Positions 8,308-17,962 are shown, counted from the first letter of the stretch. The stretch is 64,000 nucleotides of DNA from CALAMD01 sp035301345 (GCA_035301345.1 DATGUM010000037.1:62001-126000), one strand, 5' to 3'. Made by a program: numbers and translations. Notes: a model not told the origin generated them from the sequence alone.

Positions 8308-9687
8308 TCAATTATTACTCATTTCTAAATGACTAATAATTGTTTCAAATGCCATGCCTCGTGATGCCTTAAACAGAACGAGAGTTTGTTCATTAAGCTC
8401 TTTTTTAATCGCTTCAACAAGTGCCTCTTCTGATGAGAAGTGCTTTACAAATACTTCTGTATTGTTTGTCGACGCTTGATTACTTATGTATTTCGCTTGA
8501 TCGCCATAAGTAAATAATATATTAATCGGTTTTAAAATAACGTCTGCGATTGAGCGGTGAAGTAATTCAGATTGATCACCGAGTTCAAAAACGTCACCTA
8601 AAACGATTATTTTTTTCTCATACTGTTTCATTTCCTTCACAACGTTTATCGTTGCTTTCATCGATGTTGGCGATGCATTATACGCATCATTAATAAGAAC
8701 TGAATCATTAAGTCCTTCTAACATTTCAAAACGCATACCTGTTACCTTTAACGATTTAAAGCCTTTTTGAATACACTCATCCGATACATTTAACTGCTTT
8801 GCAATCGCATAACAATATGCTGCGTTATATGTATGGTGTCGTCCTAATAGTGGAATGACAAACGTCTTAATTTCTTCTTCGTCTTTTAGTTGGAAGCTCG
8901 TTTCATCCTCTTTTATATCGACGTGAGTTATTTGAATGTCATTCGTTTCCTCTACCCCACAACTTATAACATTTGACTGATTAATCATGTCTTTTAATAA
9001 ACGTTCATCACCGTCAACAATTAGTTTACCTTCAGCTTTTAACCCTTCAGAAATTTCTAACTTTGCTCGTTTAATACCTTCACGAGAACCTAAATATTCT
9101 ATATGTGACTCACCAATGTTTGTAATAATTGCATAATCTGGCTGAGCAATGTGTGATAATCGTTCAATTTCTTTAAAGTCATTCATTCCCATTTCTAAAA
9201 CTAACATGTCTACATCATTTGACATGCTAAGTATCGTTAATGGCATACCTATATGATTGTTATAGTTACCTTTTGTTGCATGTGTTACATATTTTTCCTT
9301 TAAAACTGTATACATTAAATCTTTTGTTGTCGTTTTACCATTTGAACCTGTTATCCCGATAACTGTAGGATTCACTTTATTTCGATAAGCTTTTGCTAGT
9401 TCTTGTAGCGCTTCTAACGTATCATCGACTAAAAAAAATACCGCATCATCATATGTAATTTCAGGTAATTGCCGGTTCTTTTGCCATAAAATAGCTCGAG
9501 CTCCATTGTCAATTGCTTGATTGACAAAATCATGAGCGTCAAAATTGTCACCAACAATAGGAATAAACAAGCAATTGGTCGCTTCCTCGCGACTATCAGT
9601 GATTACTCGTTCTATAATCATTTCTTCATCTAAAATTCCTACAGTCTCATTAAATATGGACTTTAGCCATCCTAATTTAAATAACAT
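8308..9687 (-). CDS. murF: UDP-N-acetylmuramoyl-tripeptide--D-alanyl-D-alanine ligase
   Basis: MurF ligates D-Ala-D-Ala to the UDP-MurNAc-tripeptide, finishing the cytoplasmic precursor. The 459-residue sequence has the N-terminal substrate domain with VITDSREEATNCLFIPI. The ATP loop PTVIGITGSNGKTTTKDL, the MVLEMGMNDFKEIERL block and the C-terminal INDAYNASPTSMKA and VLGDVFELG motifs follow. Its ATG shares one base with the murE stop (TAATG), so it is coupled to murE. Location inside the dcw cluster is unlike B. subtilis, where murF sits next to ddl elsewhere, and resembles the order in proteobacteria. Confidence 0.96.
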   Translation of the reverse strand: MLFKLGWLKSIFNETVGILDEEMIIERVITDSREEATNCLFIPIVGDNFDAHDFVNQAIDNGARAILWQKNRQLPEITYDDAVFFLVDDTLEALQELAKAYRNKVNPTVIGITGSNGKTTTKDLMYTVLKEKYVTHATKGNYNNHIGMPLTILSMSNDVDMLVLEMGMNDFKEIERLSHIAQPDYAIITNIGESHIEYLGSREGIKRAKLEISEGLKAEGKLIVDGDERLLKDMINQSNVISCGVEETNDIQITHVDIKEDETSFQLKDEEEIKTFVIPLLGRHHTYNAAYCYAIAKQLNVSDECIQKGFKSLKVTGMRFEMLEGLNDSVLINDAYNASPTSMKATINVVKEMKQYEKKIIVLGDVFELGDQSELLHRSIADVILKPINILFTYGDQAKYISNQASTNNTEVFVKHFSSEEALVEAIKKELNEQTLVLFKASRGMAFETIISHLEMSNN

Positions 9688-11159
9688 TATCTGTTCTCCT
9701 TATTAATCATTGCTTCTTTAGCTATTTCGCGGTCATCAAAATCAATTCGTTCACCGTTAATCTCCTGGTACGTCTCATGACCTTTTCCAGCAATTAATAT
9801 AATGTCACCGGATGTTGCTCGATTAACCGCTGCTTCTATTGCTAATTTACGGTCAACTATAACTTCATAATTTTCTGTCTGTAAATTTTTCGTCATATCA
9901 GATAATATCATTTCAGGATTTTCAGTTCTCGGATTATCAGACGTTAAAATAGCGTAATCTGCCAATTTTGTCGCTGCTTCTGCCATTAAAGGTCGCTTCG
10001 TCTTATCACGGTCGCCACCACAACCAACGACTACATAAACGTCATTCTCTACAAACTCATTTACTGTTTTTAATACGTTTTCTAGTGAATCAGGTGTGTG
10101 TGCATAGTCAACAATCGTTGCATAATCTGTATCGACATTTACTTTCTCAAAGCGTCCGTCAACACCGGATATATTTTCTAATGATCGTTTAATCGTTGCT
10201 AAATCGATTGAAGAAGCATACGCTACAGCACTAGCTGCAAGCATATTATAAACATTAAACAAGCCGATTAAAGGGCTGTTCACTTCAATCGTTCCTTGCG
10301 GTGTATGCAAACGAAAGCTCGTAGCGTTCATCGTAATTTTTATGTCAGTCGCACGGATGTCGGCATCTTTTTCAATCCCATAAGTTAAAACTGGTTGAGC
10401 TGAATGATTTATCAGCTTTTCCCCATAGTTATCGTCAATGTTTATAATTGAAAATTTTGGTTCATTTTGATTGAATGTATTTCCTAATTGCGAAAACAAA
10501 AGTGACTTCGCATAGAAATATTCGTCCATATTCGTATGAAAGTCGAGGTGATCCTGCGATAAATTAGTGAATAAAGCAATATCAAAATTTGCTCCGTGCA
10601 CTCTTCCTAATTGAAGCGCATGAGAAGAAACTTCCATAATAGCTGTGTCTACGTGAGCATCTCTCATTCGTTGAAATGTTCGTTGTAACGTTAGAGCATC
10701 AGGTGTTGTGTTTTTAACTGGAAAACTATCATCACCAATTTTCACTTGAATCGTTCCAATAACACCTGTTTTTTTATTAAATTCTTGGTAAATCTTTTCT
10801 AATATGTATGTAATCGTCGTTTTTCCATTCGTCCCAGTAATGCCAATGAGTTGCAAGTCGTCTGTCGGATAACGATAAAAGTGAGTAGCTAACATCGGTA
10901 ATACACGGCTCGTATCTAACACTTTAATAACTGGCACATCTACATTTACCGGTTCTTCCGCAACAATTGCAACAGCACCTTTTCTGACGGCTTCTTCTGC
11001 AAATGTATGTCCATCAACTGTATGTCCTCTGATACAAATAAACACGTCGCCTTCTTCTACCAGACGATGGTCAATTTGTAATGTTCGAACTGTTATATCA
11101 TCAATATTTTTATCCTTTTCATAAAAGGGTATGATTGAAAGTAATTGTAATAAATCCAT
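9687..11159 (-). CDS. murE: UDP-N-acetylmuramoyl-tripeptide synthetase (meso-diaminopimelate-adding type)
   Basis: MurE adds the third amino acid of the peptidoglycan stem. The 490-residue product has the UDP-binding N-terminus, the ATP loop LIGITGTNGKTTITYI, the substrate motif EVSSHALQLGRV and the C-terminal motif TSDNPRTENP. DNPR at this site is the known signature of enzymes that use meso-diaminopimelate rather than lysine. That predicts an A1-gamma cell wall and argues against a staphylococcal host. The start at 11159 is preferred over an ATG three codons upstream because the latter overlaps the AGGATGTG ribosome site. It is followed by murF with a one-base overlap. Confidence 0.96.
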   Translation of the reverse strand: MDLLQLLSIIPFYEKDKNIDDITVRTLQIDHRLVEEGDVFICIRGHTVDGHTFAEEAVRKGAVAIVAEEPVNVDVPVIKVLDTSRVLPMLATHFYRYPTDDLQLIGITGTNGKTTITYILEKIYQEFNKKTGVIGTIQVKIGDDSFPVKNTTPDALTLQRTFQRMRDAHVDTAIMEVSSHALQLGRVHGANFDIALFTNLSQDHLDFHTNMDEYFYAKSLLFSQLGNTFNQNEPKFSIINIDDNYGEKLINHSAQPVLTYGIEKDADIRATDIKITMNATSFRLHTPQGTIEVNSPLIGLFNVYNMLAASAVAYASSIDLATIKRSLENISGVDGRFEKVNVDTDYATIVDYAHTPDSLENVLKTVNEFVENDVYVVVGCGGDRDKTKRPLMAEAATKLADYAILTSDNPRTENPEMILSDMTKNLQTENYEVIVDRKLAIEAAVNRATSGDIILIAGKGHETYQEINGERIDFDDREIAKEAMINKENR

Positions 11160-11359
11160 TAGACACATCCTATTCTATAAACCCACATTTTTAACGTAAA
11201 TAGACACGTTTAGTCGTGTGTAAAAGTATCTCTCCTATTATAACAAACTTCAAATAAGTAAACGATAATTTCAGAGTAAAAGTAACAGTTTCTTAATAAA
11301 CAGACAAAAAGCGCCATTTCAACGCTCCATTAAATCGTTGATAATAACGCTTCTGTTCA

Positions 11360-13684
11360 TTATTGTTCTTCATTCTCTACTTGTTGATCACTTGATTGAT
11401 TTTCCGGATTTTCTTCGTCTTGTTGTTCTTGTTCCTCTTGCTGCTCCTGTTCTTCTTGTTCATCTGCTGATTCATCATCTGTCTCATCAACTTCTTCAGA
11501 TGATAGGTCTTCCTTTGATAACGGTGCAAACTCAACACCTAAATATGCACCTTTTTTCAGAGGCTTACCTGCTTCAATACTTTGTTTTATAACAAAACCA
11601 TTTCCTATCGGTTCAAATTGCAGTTCTAGCATTTTAGCGAGGCCATAAACATCTCTTAGTGACCAGCCAGTCATATCGGGCATTTTCGGTTTATCCGTTA
11701 ATAGTAAAATACGTTCATTTAGCAAGATGCTGTCACCAGCTTTCACACTTGCTTGTTCTAACTTTTCGCCGCTCCCTATTGTTAACACTTGAAACCCTTT
11801 TTCTTCTAATTGTTTCTTAACTGATTTAACGTCTCCCTTTAACTCTGGCACTTTCGCTGAGTAAGTTTCCTTCTCATCTTCCTTATCAGGTGTAACATTT
11901 AAATAGTGTAAACTATTTTCCATCACTTTATTAAAAATAAATGAAACAGGATCTGCACCCACTTCGTTATCAGCTAATTTTGGCTGTGAAACTGCGACAT
12001 ACATGATAAGTTCTGGATCATCTTTAGGTGCCATACCTAAAAATGAAAAAATGTTATTATTTTTACCTGTTAAATAAGCTGTCGTCCCATCCGGATTAGG
12101 TATTTGCGCTGTTCCTGTTTTACCTATGACCGAGTAACTATTTAAATTATATGCACTACCTGTTCCATTTTCACTCGTTACGACATCATTCATTAGTTCG
12201 AGTACTTTCTCAGCCGCTTCTTCTGAAACTGGTTGTCCTACGACTTCTTTCTCATTCTCTTCAAGAACTTTACCATCCTTTGGATCGACGATTCTTTTTA
12301 TGACAAATGGCTTTAGCATTTCTCCGCCATTGGCAATAGCTGTAGCAGCCTTCATCTGTTGAATAGGAGTAACTGTACTACCTTGTCCGAAAGAAGTCGT
12401 TAATTTCTCCGCCGGCCAATCATACAGTATTCTCCCTCCGACTTCCCCAGGTAAATCAATGCCTGTTTCTTTATCAAATTCAAACGCTTTTAAGTAATCA
12501 AGAAATTCATCTGGACCAATTTTCTCCCATACGAGCTTTGATGCTGCAACGTTTGAGGATCGAGCAAACCCTTCATCATATGAAATCTTCCCCCAGCCTT
12601 GTCCTTGATTATGGTCATTAACTGCACTAACTCTTTCATTAATTTTATAACGACCTGATTGGAATTGTTCATCACCATTATAGACTCCAGCATCAATGGC
12701 AGAAGCCCACGTAAACATTTTCACTGTAGACCCTGGTTCAAATGGTGTTGAAATGCTGTCATTATACCAATTCTTAACATCTATTGGATCGTTCGGGTTA
12801 TAACTCGGACGGTTACTCATTGCGACAATTTCACCTGTCTTAGCATTCATGACTGTCGCAGTAATTTTGGATGGTTCATATTTTTCTTCAACTTCAGACA
12901 TGACATCTTCTAACAACACTTGAACCTTCTGATCAATTGTTAAATAGATGTCATTCCCATCAACAGGGCTTTTAACAACTTCTTTTGGATCGAGTAATTT
13001 TTTATTGTACCGATCTCTTTGGTAAGAAACAAAACCATCTTCACCACGTAAAATATCATCTTTTACTTTTTCTATACCAGTTACGCCCTTAATTGATTGA
13101 TCACTATCTTCGTCATCATCCTTATTATTTTGAGTGGCAAATCCGATAATATGCGACGCAAAAATATCATTCGGATAATAACGAATAGACTCCTTCTCAA
13201 AATTAATTCCTGGTAAATCTAACGCTTCAATTTCCTCTTTTTGTTGTTGATTCAGCTCTTTCGTTTGTGAACCAAATTCAACTTGGAATAATTCCTTTTC
13301 TTTTGCTTCCGTCAGTTTTTCAGCAAAATAATTAGCCTCAACATCGAGGACAGAAGAAAGTTTTTTTGCCGCTTCTTCTATATCAACAACATGTTGGGGC
13401 TCATCATCTTTAATCGTATATGATTCATCAACAACCGCATATAATTTATATGATGGCCGATCATAAGCAAGTACCATACCATTACTATCTAAAATCTTTC
13501 CTCGTTCAGATTTCAAATGGTACGTGGACTCGCGCTTATCTTTTGCCCAATCTTGTAACGAAACATTATTTATTTTCCCTGTCGCTTGAATATAAATAAA
13601 TCGTCCCGAAATGATTAAAAAAGCAACTATAAAAGCGAGCATTAAAAATTTTGCCATCACATGAGTCGTAAAGTTCTTTTTCAT
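11360..13684 (-). CDS. pbpB: Penicillin-binding protein 2B-like divisome transpeptidase with PASTA domains
   Basis: This is the class B penicillin-binding protein that crosslinks septal peptidoglycan. The 774-residue product has a short cytoplasmic end and a transmembrane anchor (about 11-33). The dimerisation domain precedes a transpeptidase domain with STVK at 319-322 (catalytic Ser), an SSN motif (RSSNVAAS) and KTGT at 522-525. Two PASTA-like repeats follow (about 605-735), and a tail of nearly pure Glu, Gln and Asp ends the protein. The spoVD paralogue that usually follows in spore formers is absent. It lies 18 bases downstream of ftsL. The acidic tail is unusually long. Confidence 0.95.
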   Translation of the reverse strand: MKKNFTTHVMAKFLMLAFIVAFLIISGRFIYIQATGKINNVSLQDWAKDKRESTYHLKSERGKILDSNGMVLAYDRPSYKLYAVVDESYTIKDDEPQHVVDIEEAAKKLSSVLDVEANYFAEKLTEAKEKELFQVEFGSQTKELNQQQKEEIEALDLPGINFEKESIRYYPNDIFASHIIGFATQNNKDDDEDSDQSIKGVTGIEKVKDDILRGEDGFVSYQRDRYNKKLLDPKEVVKSPVDGNDIYLTIDQKVQVLLEDVMSEVEEKYEPSKITATVMNAKTGEIVAMSNRPSYNPNDPIDVKNWYNDSISTPFEPGSTVKMFTWASAIDAGVYNGDEQFQSGRYKINERVSAVNDHNQGQGWGKISYDEGFARSSNVAASKLVWEKIGPDEFLDYLKAFEFDKETGIDLPGEVGGRILYDWPAEKLTTSFGQGSTVTPIQQMKAATAIANGGEMLKPFVIKRIVDPKDGKVLEENEKEVVGQPVSEEAAEKVLELMNDVVTSENGTGSAYNLNSYSVIGKTGTAQIPNPDGTTAYLTGKNNNIFSFLGMAPKDDPELIMYVAVSQPKLADNEVGADPVSFIFNKVMENSLHYLNVTPDKEDEKETYSAKVPELKGDVKSVKKQLEEKGFQVLTIGSGEKLEQASVKAGDSILLNERILLLTDKPKMPDMTGWSLRDVYGLAKMLELQFEPIGNGFVIKQSIEAGKPLKKGAYLGVEFAPLSKEDLSSEEVDETDDESADEQEEQEQQEEQEQQDEENPENQSSDQQVENEEQ

Positions 13685-13701
13685 AAAACGTCCACCTTAC
13701 A

Positions 13702-14094
13702 TTAGTTACTATTTAGTGCTTTTGCGTGTTTGATTTCACCATCTTCTATTTTTAAACCGTGTTCTTTAGCAATTTGCGTTATTCGCTCCGGCTTACTTAA
13801 TTCTTTTATTTCGAATTCTAATCCTTCATTTACAACAATCTGTTGCTCAATTTCAGCCTCGATTGTTTGTACGTCGCGATTAACCGTGTCAGTCGATGAT
13901 GAGTATGAAACGATATAATACCCTGCAATGAGCACAACGAAACATATCATCGAATATAATAGCTTTTCGCCTTTCGTAATCCAACTTTTTTGAACTTTTA
14001 CCTTTACTTGTTTCTCTCTCGCGTCATATGTATGATTCGAATGTTGTTCACTATATGATTGTTGCCACTTTCTTGCGTTGTTCGTATTCATCAT
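13702..14094 (-). CDS. ftsL: Cell division protein FtsL
   Basis: FtsL is a short bitopic protein that pairs with DivIC and DivIB and helps activate septal synthesis. The 130-residue product has a hydrophilic N-terminal cytoplasmic part, one transmembrane segment (about residues 46-66, LLYSMICFVVLIAGYYIV) and an extracytoplasmic coiled coil rich in Glu. The start is placed at ATG 14094, which overlaps the rsmH stop (ATGA). An upstream in-frame GTG lies inside the AAGGTGGAG ribosome site, and a second ATG directly follows and is equally possible. Position between rsmH and pbpB is diagnostic, since FtsL sequences are poorly conserved. Confidence 0.9.
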   Translation of the reverse strand: MMNTNNARKWQQSYSEQHSNHTYDAREKQVKVKVQKSWITKGEKLLYSMICFVVLIAGYYIVSYSSSTDTVNRDVQTIEAEIEQQIVVNEGLEFEIKELSKPERITQIAKEHGLKIEDGEIKHAKALNSN

Positions 14095-15068
14095 CTTCTC
14101 CACCTTTCTTCATGCGCAAATGATTGATCCCATTCTGATATTTTTTCTACGGCACGTAATTTTGCTGATCGTGCACGTAAATTATGAGTAAGTTCATCTT
14201 CACTCGGAATAACCGGCTTTCTCGTAATTACTTTAAATGGTGCCAATTCTTCCTCGGGTAAAATCGGTAAGTTTTTTGGTAATTGCTTCGGTGTACTCCA
14301 CTGCTTAAACGCCTGTTTGCATAAACGATCTTCTAATGAATGAAACGTAATGACGACAACTCTTCCCTTATGACTAACGACTTTTGCTGCGTCATGTAGT
14401 GCATCGTTAAAAGCACCTAATTCATCATTAACTGCAATTCGAAGCGCCTGGAAAATTCGCTTAGCAGGATGACCGCCTTTTCTTCGTGCTGGAGCTGGGA
14501 TGGCGTCTTTTATAATATCAACGAGTTGTTCCGTCGTTTCAATAACTTCTTTCTCCCGCTCTGCTTCTATTTTTCTTGCTATTTGCTTTGAAAATTTCTC
14601 TTCACCGTATTTAAAAAAGATAGATACGAGATCGTTATATGACCATTCGTTAACGATTTCCTTTGCGTGTAATGATTGTTCTTGATTCATTCTCATATCA
14701 AGAATGGCATTTTTATTGTAGCTAAAACCTCTTTCACCTTTATCGAGTTGCGGTGAGGATACGCCTAAATCAAAAAGAATACCATCGACTTGAGTTATTT
14801 TATGTTCAGCTAACTTACTTGCAAGCTGTCTGAAATTTGCATGTATAAACGTTATTTTATCTTCATAAATTGCTAGTCTCTTTTTGGCTGCATTTAGTGC
14901 TTGAATGTCTTGGTCAAAAGCGATGAGCCTTCCACCTTCTTCTAACATAGAGGCAATAGATTCTGAATGACCTCCGCCCCCCACTGTACAATCGACATAC
15001 GTTCCCGACGGATTAATATGTAAGCCTTCGATAGCTTCTTCCTTTAATACTGTCTTATGTACAAACAT
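14091..15068 (-). CDS. rsmH: 16S rRNA (cytosine-N4)-methyltransferase RsmH
   Basis: RsmH methylates N4 of C1402 in 16S rRNA using S-adenosylmethionine. The 325-residue product starts with HKTVLKEEAIEGL and has the SAM-binding loop YVDCTVGGGGHSESIAS. Further family blocks are FDQDIQALNAAKKRL, ILFDLGVSSPQLDKGERGFSY, the helical insert with GGHPAKRIFQALRIAVNDEL, and VVITFHSLEDRLCKQAF. Length is normal. The stop overlaps the ftsL start. It follows mraZ by about 30 bases in the classical dcw order. Confidence 0.97.
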   Translation of the reverse strand: MFVHKTVLKEEAIEGLHINPSGTYVDCTVGGGGHSESIASMLEEGGRLIAFDQDIQALNAAKKRLAIYEDKITFIHANFRQLASKLAEHKITQVDGILFDLGVSSPQLDKGERGFSYNKNAILDMRMNQEQSLHAKEIVNEWSYNDLVSIFFKYGEEKFSKQIARKIEAEREKEVIETTEQLVDIIKDAIPAPARRKGGHPAKRIFQALRIAVNDELGAFNDALHDAAKVVSHKGRVVVITFHSLEDRLCKQAFKQWSTPKQLPKNLPILPEEELAPFKVITRKPVIPSEDELTHNLRARSAKLRAVEKISEWDQSFAHEERWRR

Positions 15069-15099
15069 TGCAACACCTTCCAGCTTCTACTTTAAAACA

Positions 15100-15531
15100 T
15101 TAAATATCAAAATCTAATAAATTTTCAGCGATGTCACTAAACGATTCTTCTGATGACGTGAAGTAATCTTCCCATACATCACTTGCCCAGAACTCAATGC
15201 GATCAGAAACACCAATAACGACACATTCTTTTAATAAAGATGCATATTTCCTTAAAGGTTGAGGGATATTAATTCTTCCTTGTTTATCGATATCACACTC
15301 AACAGCACCTGAAAAGAAAAAACGTGTAAACGCTCGAGCATCTTTCTTAGTTAGTGGGAGTTTTTTAAGTTTTAATTCAAGTGCTTTCCACTCTTCCATT
15401 GGATATGCGAAAAGACACGTATCAAGTCCACGGGTAATAACAAATGAATCGCCTAATTGCTCGCGAAATTTTGCAGGTACGATAATTCGCCCTTTAGTGT
15501 CAATATTATGTTGAAATTCACCCATGAACAT
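15100..15531 (-). CDS. mraZ: Transcriptional regulator MraZ
   Basis: MraZ is a ring-forming DNA-binding protein with two AbrB-like swapped-hairpin halves that controls the dcw promoter. The 143-residue protein contains both repeats: MGEFQHNIDTKGRIIVPAKFRE near the N-terminus and AVECDIDKQGRINIPQPLRKYA in the second half, each with the DxxGR/KGR signature. It is the first gene of the division cluster. Upstream lie three GTGG boxes spaced exactly 10 bp, which match the known MraZ operator pattern and imply autoregulation. The start ATG follows a GGGGAAT ribosome site. Confidence 0.96.
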   Translation of the reverse strand: MFMGEFQHNIDTKGRIIVPAKFREQLGDSFVITRGLDTCLFAYPMEEWKALELKLKKLPLTKKDARAFTRFFFSGAVECDIDKQGRINIPQPLRKYASLLKECVVIGVSDRIEFWASDVWEDYFTSSEESFSDIAENLLDFDI

Positions 15532-15539
15532 AATAATTC

Positions 15540-15586
15540 CCCACTTTCATAAAACCATCTTACCACAATGCCCCACTTTCCTCCAC
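15540..15586 (-). promoter_or_regulatory. MraZ operator: GTGGN boxes with 10-bp spacing, over the dcw promoter
   Basis: On the minus strand, GTGGA (15586-15582), GTGGG (15576-15572) and GTGGT (15566-15562) occur at an exact 10-bp period, with another GTGGG at 15544-15540 overlapping the mraZ ribosome site. E. coli and mycoplasma MraZ bind similar direct repeats of TGGG or GTGGG separated by five bases. A TAAGAT -10-like hexamer at 15562-15557 abuts the boxes. The site identity is seen in the sequence; MraZ binding is inferred. Confidence 0.7.
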
Positions 15587-15755
15587 ACTATTTTTAAAAA
15601 TGGGTAAAATATCATACAAAACAAAAAAACTATTTAAAATACAACGAATGAAAAGCCATCGATTAACAATTGTTATCATTGATAAATCAATACTTTTGTA
15701 ATCATTCGATATATAATAAATAGTTTTATAATAAAGTGGTGGATAGTGGTTAGTT

Positions 15756-17375
15756 TTATAAATAAATTAAATAGTGATTCTGTTCATAATCAAAAGACTC
15801 ATTTGTAAGCTCTTCTAACCACGTGACACTATACTCATTTATCCATGGTAGAATATTCCACACTCTCTCTTGCAATTGATTGAATGGTTTTAATTCGTTT
15901 GAAACGTGTTCATATTCAAGTAAACCATCTTTATACGTTTTCTCCATTTCTTTTGTCAGACGATTTTCCAAATGTTCAACATGCTGAAGTAAATACATTA
16001 AATTCTTTTCGGCAACTCCTACAACATCATCGCCAAACTTTTTAGCTACTTCACTAAGTGGCTCATGTAACTCTGAAATAGATTGCTTTAATTCTTCTGA
16101 TAAAACATCAATTGGTGCAAATTCGTGAGAAGCTAGCCAATTCATTTTTTGACGATGAACCCCTTTATTAATGACGTCGTCTATATTTAATTCTTTCTTC
16201 TCTAGCACCTTCTGTACCGACCGACTAACATACGTTATCGATAGTCTTGGTAAAATAGGTGGCATCTTTAGATTTAGCGTTTCAAAAGCTTCTTTAAGGA
16301 CAGACCAATAAGCTATTTCACCGTCCCCTGCTAAGAAAGCTAATGTCGGGAATATTTTTTCTTGCATAAGTGGTCGCGTAACGACGTTATTACTTAAACG
16401 TTCAGGCTCATTCGTAGCAATTTCCAGTAATTCGTCAGTCGTTAGTTTAACCTCTTCATTTTTGCCGACCCAATAACCAGCAGCGTCTCTTTCAAGAAGC
16501 ACTCGCTCTTTCTCATGCATCAAAAATAGGTTTCCATCATTTTCTGCCACGTCAAGCGCAATATGATAGCCACTTTGCCGCATATGTTGTAATGATTGAT
16601 ACACAGTTTTAGCAATCGCTTCCTGATTATTAATCATTTCTACAAAGTGTTCGTTTTCTAATTGTCTCGTTGAATCATCCCCGGAATCAATTAAAACTAA
16701 TCCAGATGTCGGAAACAGTTTATAGATTATTTTTGCAAACAAATCAACATAAGTAGCTGATTGCTCGATTGAAGCAGTTATCTCTTCATATATTTTCTTC
16801 GTATAAGGACTCTCTCTAAACGATAAAAAATATTCATCCAACCATGCTTTCACATGCGACTTTTCCATTGATATGTGTGATATTGCTTCTCTCTCAGCAA
16901 CGTACTGTTTTAATTTATGTTGCTTTAATCGATTAGCTTTATTCATATATACATGGTTAATCTCATCATAATCATGATCCTCACCAGCTATCCAGAAAAC
17001 AGGAATAACAGGAACATTTAACGTTGCTTCCTGCTCCCGCGCAAATTGAATAATTGAGATAATTTTATTAATTGTATAAAGTGGCCCTGTTGCAATTCCT
17101 GCTTGTTGACCACCAATAACGACAACAGACTGTTTGTCTTTTAAACGGTCAATATTATTAATTGATTGCTCTCCAGCATCCCAACGTTTATTTTGTTTAT
17201 GTAAGACTTCTACAAGCGCTTCTCTTGCAAACGACTGCTCATTTAAGTCATTTAATCGCTTTTCATAATCATTAAATGGTGAATAGTTAAAGTGCGTCAT
17301 CATCTGTTCATCTTCATGACGATAATCTTTTATTAAGTTGTTTTTAGTTTCTAACATTAACGATTTTATACGCAT
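15756..17375 (-). CDS. bshC: Bacillithiol biosynthesis cysteine-adding enzyme BshC
   Basis: BshC adds cysteine to glucosamine-malate in the last step of bacillithiol synthesis, the main low-molecular-weight thiol of many Firmicutes. The 539-residue product matches the family in length. It has the conserved block VVVIGGQQAGIATGPLYTINK near residue 85 and IPVFWIAGEDHDYDEINHVY, followed by the long C-terminal coiled coil. ATG 17375 is chosen because the upstream in-frame TTG lies in the spacer of the AAAGGAG site. It precedes mraZ, as yllA does in B. subtilis. No terminator is visible between them, so some readthrough into mraZ is possible. Confidence 0.93.
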   Translation of the reverse strand: MRIKSLMLETKNNLIKDYRHEDEQMMTHFNYSPFNDYEKRLNDLNEQSFAREALVEVLHKQNKRWDAGEQSINNIDRLKDKQSVVVIGGQQAGIATGPLYTINKIISIIQFAREQEATLNVPVIPVFWIAGEDHDYDEINHVYMNKANRLKQHKLKQYVAEREAISHISMEKSHVKAWLDEYFLSFRESPYTKKIYEEITASIEQSATYVDLFAKIIYKLFPTSGLVLIDSGDDSTRQLENEHFVEMINNQEAIAKTVYQSLQHMRQSGYHIALDVAENDGNLFLMHEKERVLLERDAAGYWVGKNEEVKLTTDELLEIATNEPERLSNNVVTRPLMQEKIFPTLAFLAGDGEIAYWSVLKEAFETLNLKMPPILPRLSITYVSRSVQKVLEKKELNIDDVINKGVHRQKMNWLASHEFAPIDVLSEELKQSISELHEPLSEVAKKFGDDVVGVAEKNLMYLLQHVEHLENRLTKEMEKTYKDGLLEYEHVSNELKPFNQLQERVWNILPWINEYSVTWLEELTNESFDYEQNHYLIYL

Positions 17376-17452
17376 CAAAAATGCTCCTTTTATTTATATA
17401 TCCAATCGTATTGTACAGAAGTCGCGACTATTTTTCATGTAATCTGTTTATG

Positions 17453-17830
17453 TTAAACGATATGCATAAAAATACCGACAATGACGAGCAATGAATACGA
17501 TGAAAAAAATAACAAAAAGCAAAACCTCCACAGCAACTTAATTGCTAAGGCAATAGAAACTTCAGTATTTTCTTTCCATTGATAATAAATAATTATCGAA
17601 AGTGTGATAAGCATAAATAACAATATGTAACTAACAATTGTTTGTTGAAATAATAAATGGACAATTGTCACGACTGATAGAATGTACAACATCGTCGTCC
17701 AATTAATCGCAAAGTGTAATGATCTTAACGATTGTTTATAAATCATTAAATGTAAATAATATAACAAATACGTTAATATAAACGGTAACGTAATGATTAT
17801 AGATAATGTATAAATGATGGCATGTTTCAT
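17453..17830 (-). CDS. DUF3397-type four-helix membrane protein
   Basis: The 125-residue product is almost entirely hydrophobic, with four predicted transmembrane segments (about residues 5-27, 40-60, 64-84 and 95-124) separated by short polar loops. Small membrane proteins of the DUF3397 family occur just upstream of bshC in many Bacillaceae, and size, topology and position all fit. No motif suggests an enzymatic role and the function is unknown. It ends about 80 bases before bshC, in the same direction, and is preceded by the rpmF terminator region. Confidence 0.7.
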   Translation of the reverse strand: MKHAIIYTLSIIITLPFILTYLLYYLHLMIYKQSLRSLHFAINWTTMLYILSVVTIVHLLFQQTIVSYILLFMLITLSIIIYYQWKENTEVSIALAIKLLWRFCFLLFFSSYSLLVIVGIFMHIV

Positions 17831-17922
17831 CAGTCGGCCCTTTCATTGACGAAATTATATTATGTCTATATTAACAGATGCTATTTATCATTTGAAAGCA
17901 ATGTTTATTATTTAATTTAAAT

Positions 17923-17954
17923 AAAAAAGCAAACCACATAAGTGATTTGCTTTT
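17923..17954 (-). terminator. Terminator after rpmF
   Basis: Complementary arms AAAAGCAAA and TTTGCTTTT, with additional inner CAC/GTG pairing, are followed on the minus strand by a T-rich run. The hairpin lies just beyond the rpmF stop. Confidence 0.8.
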
Positions 17955-17962
17955 CTCGTTTA

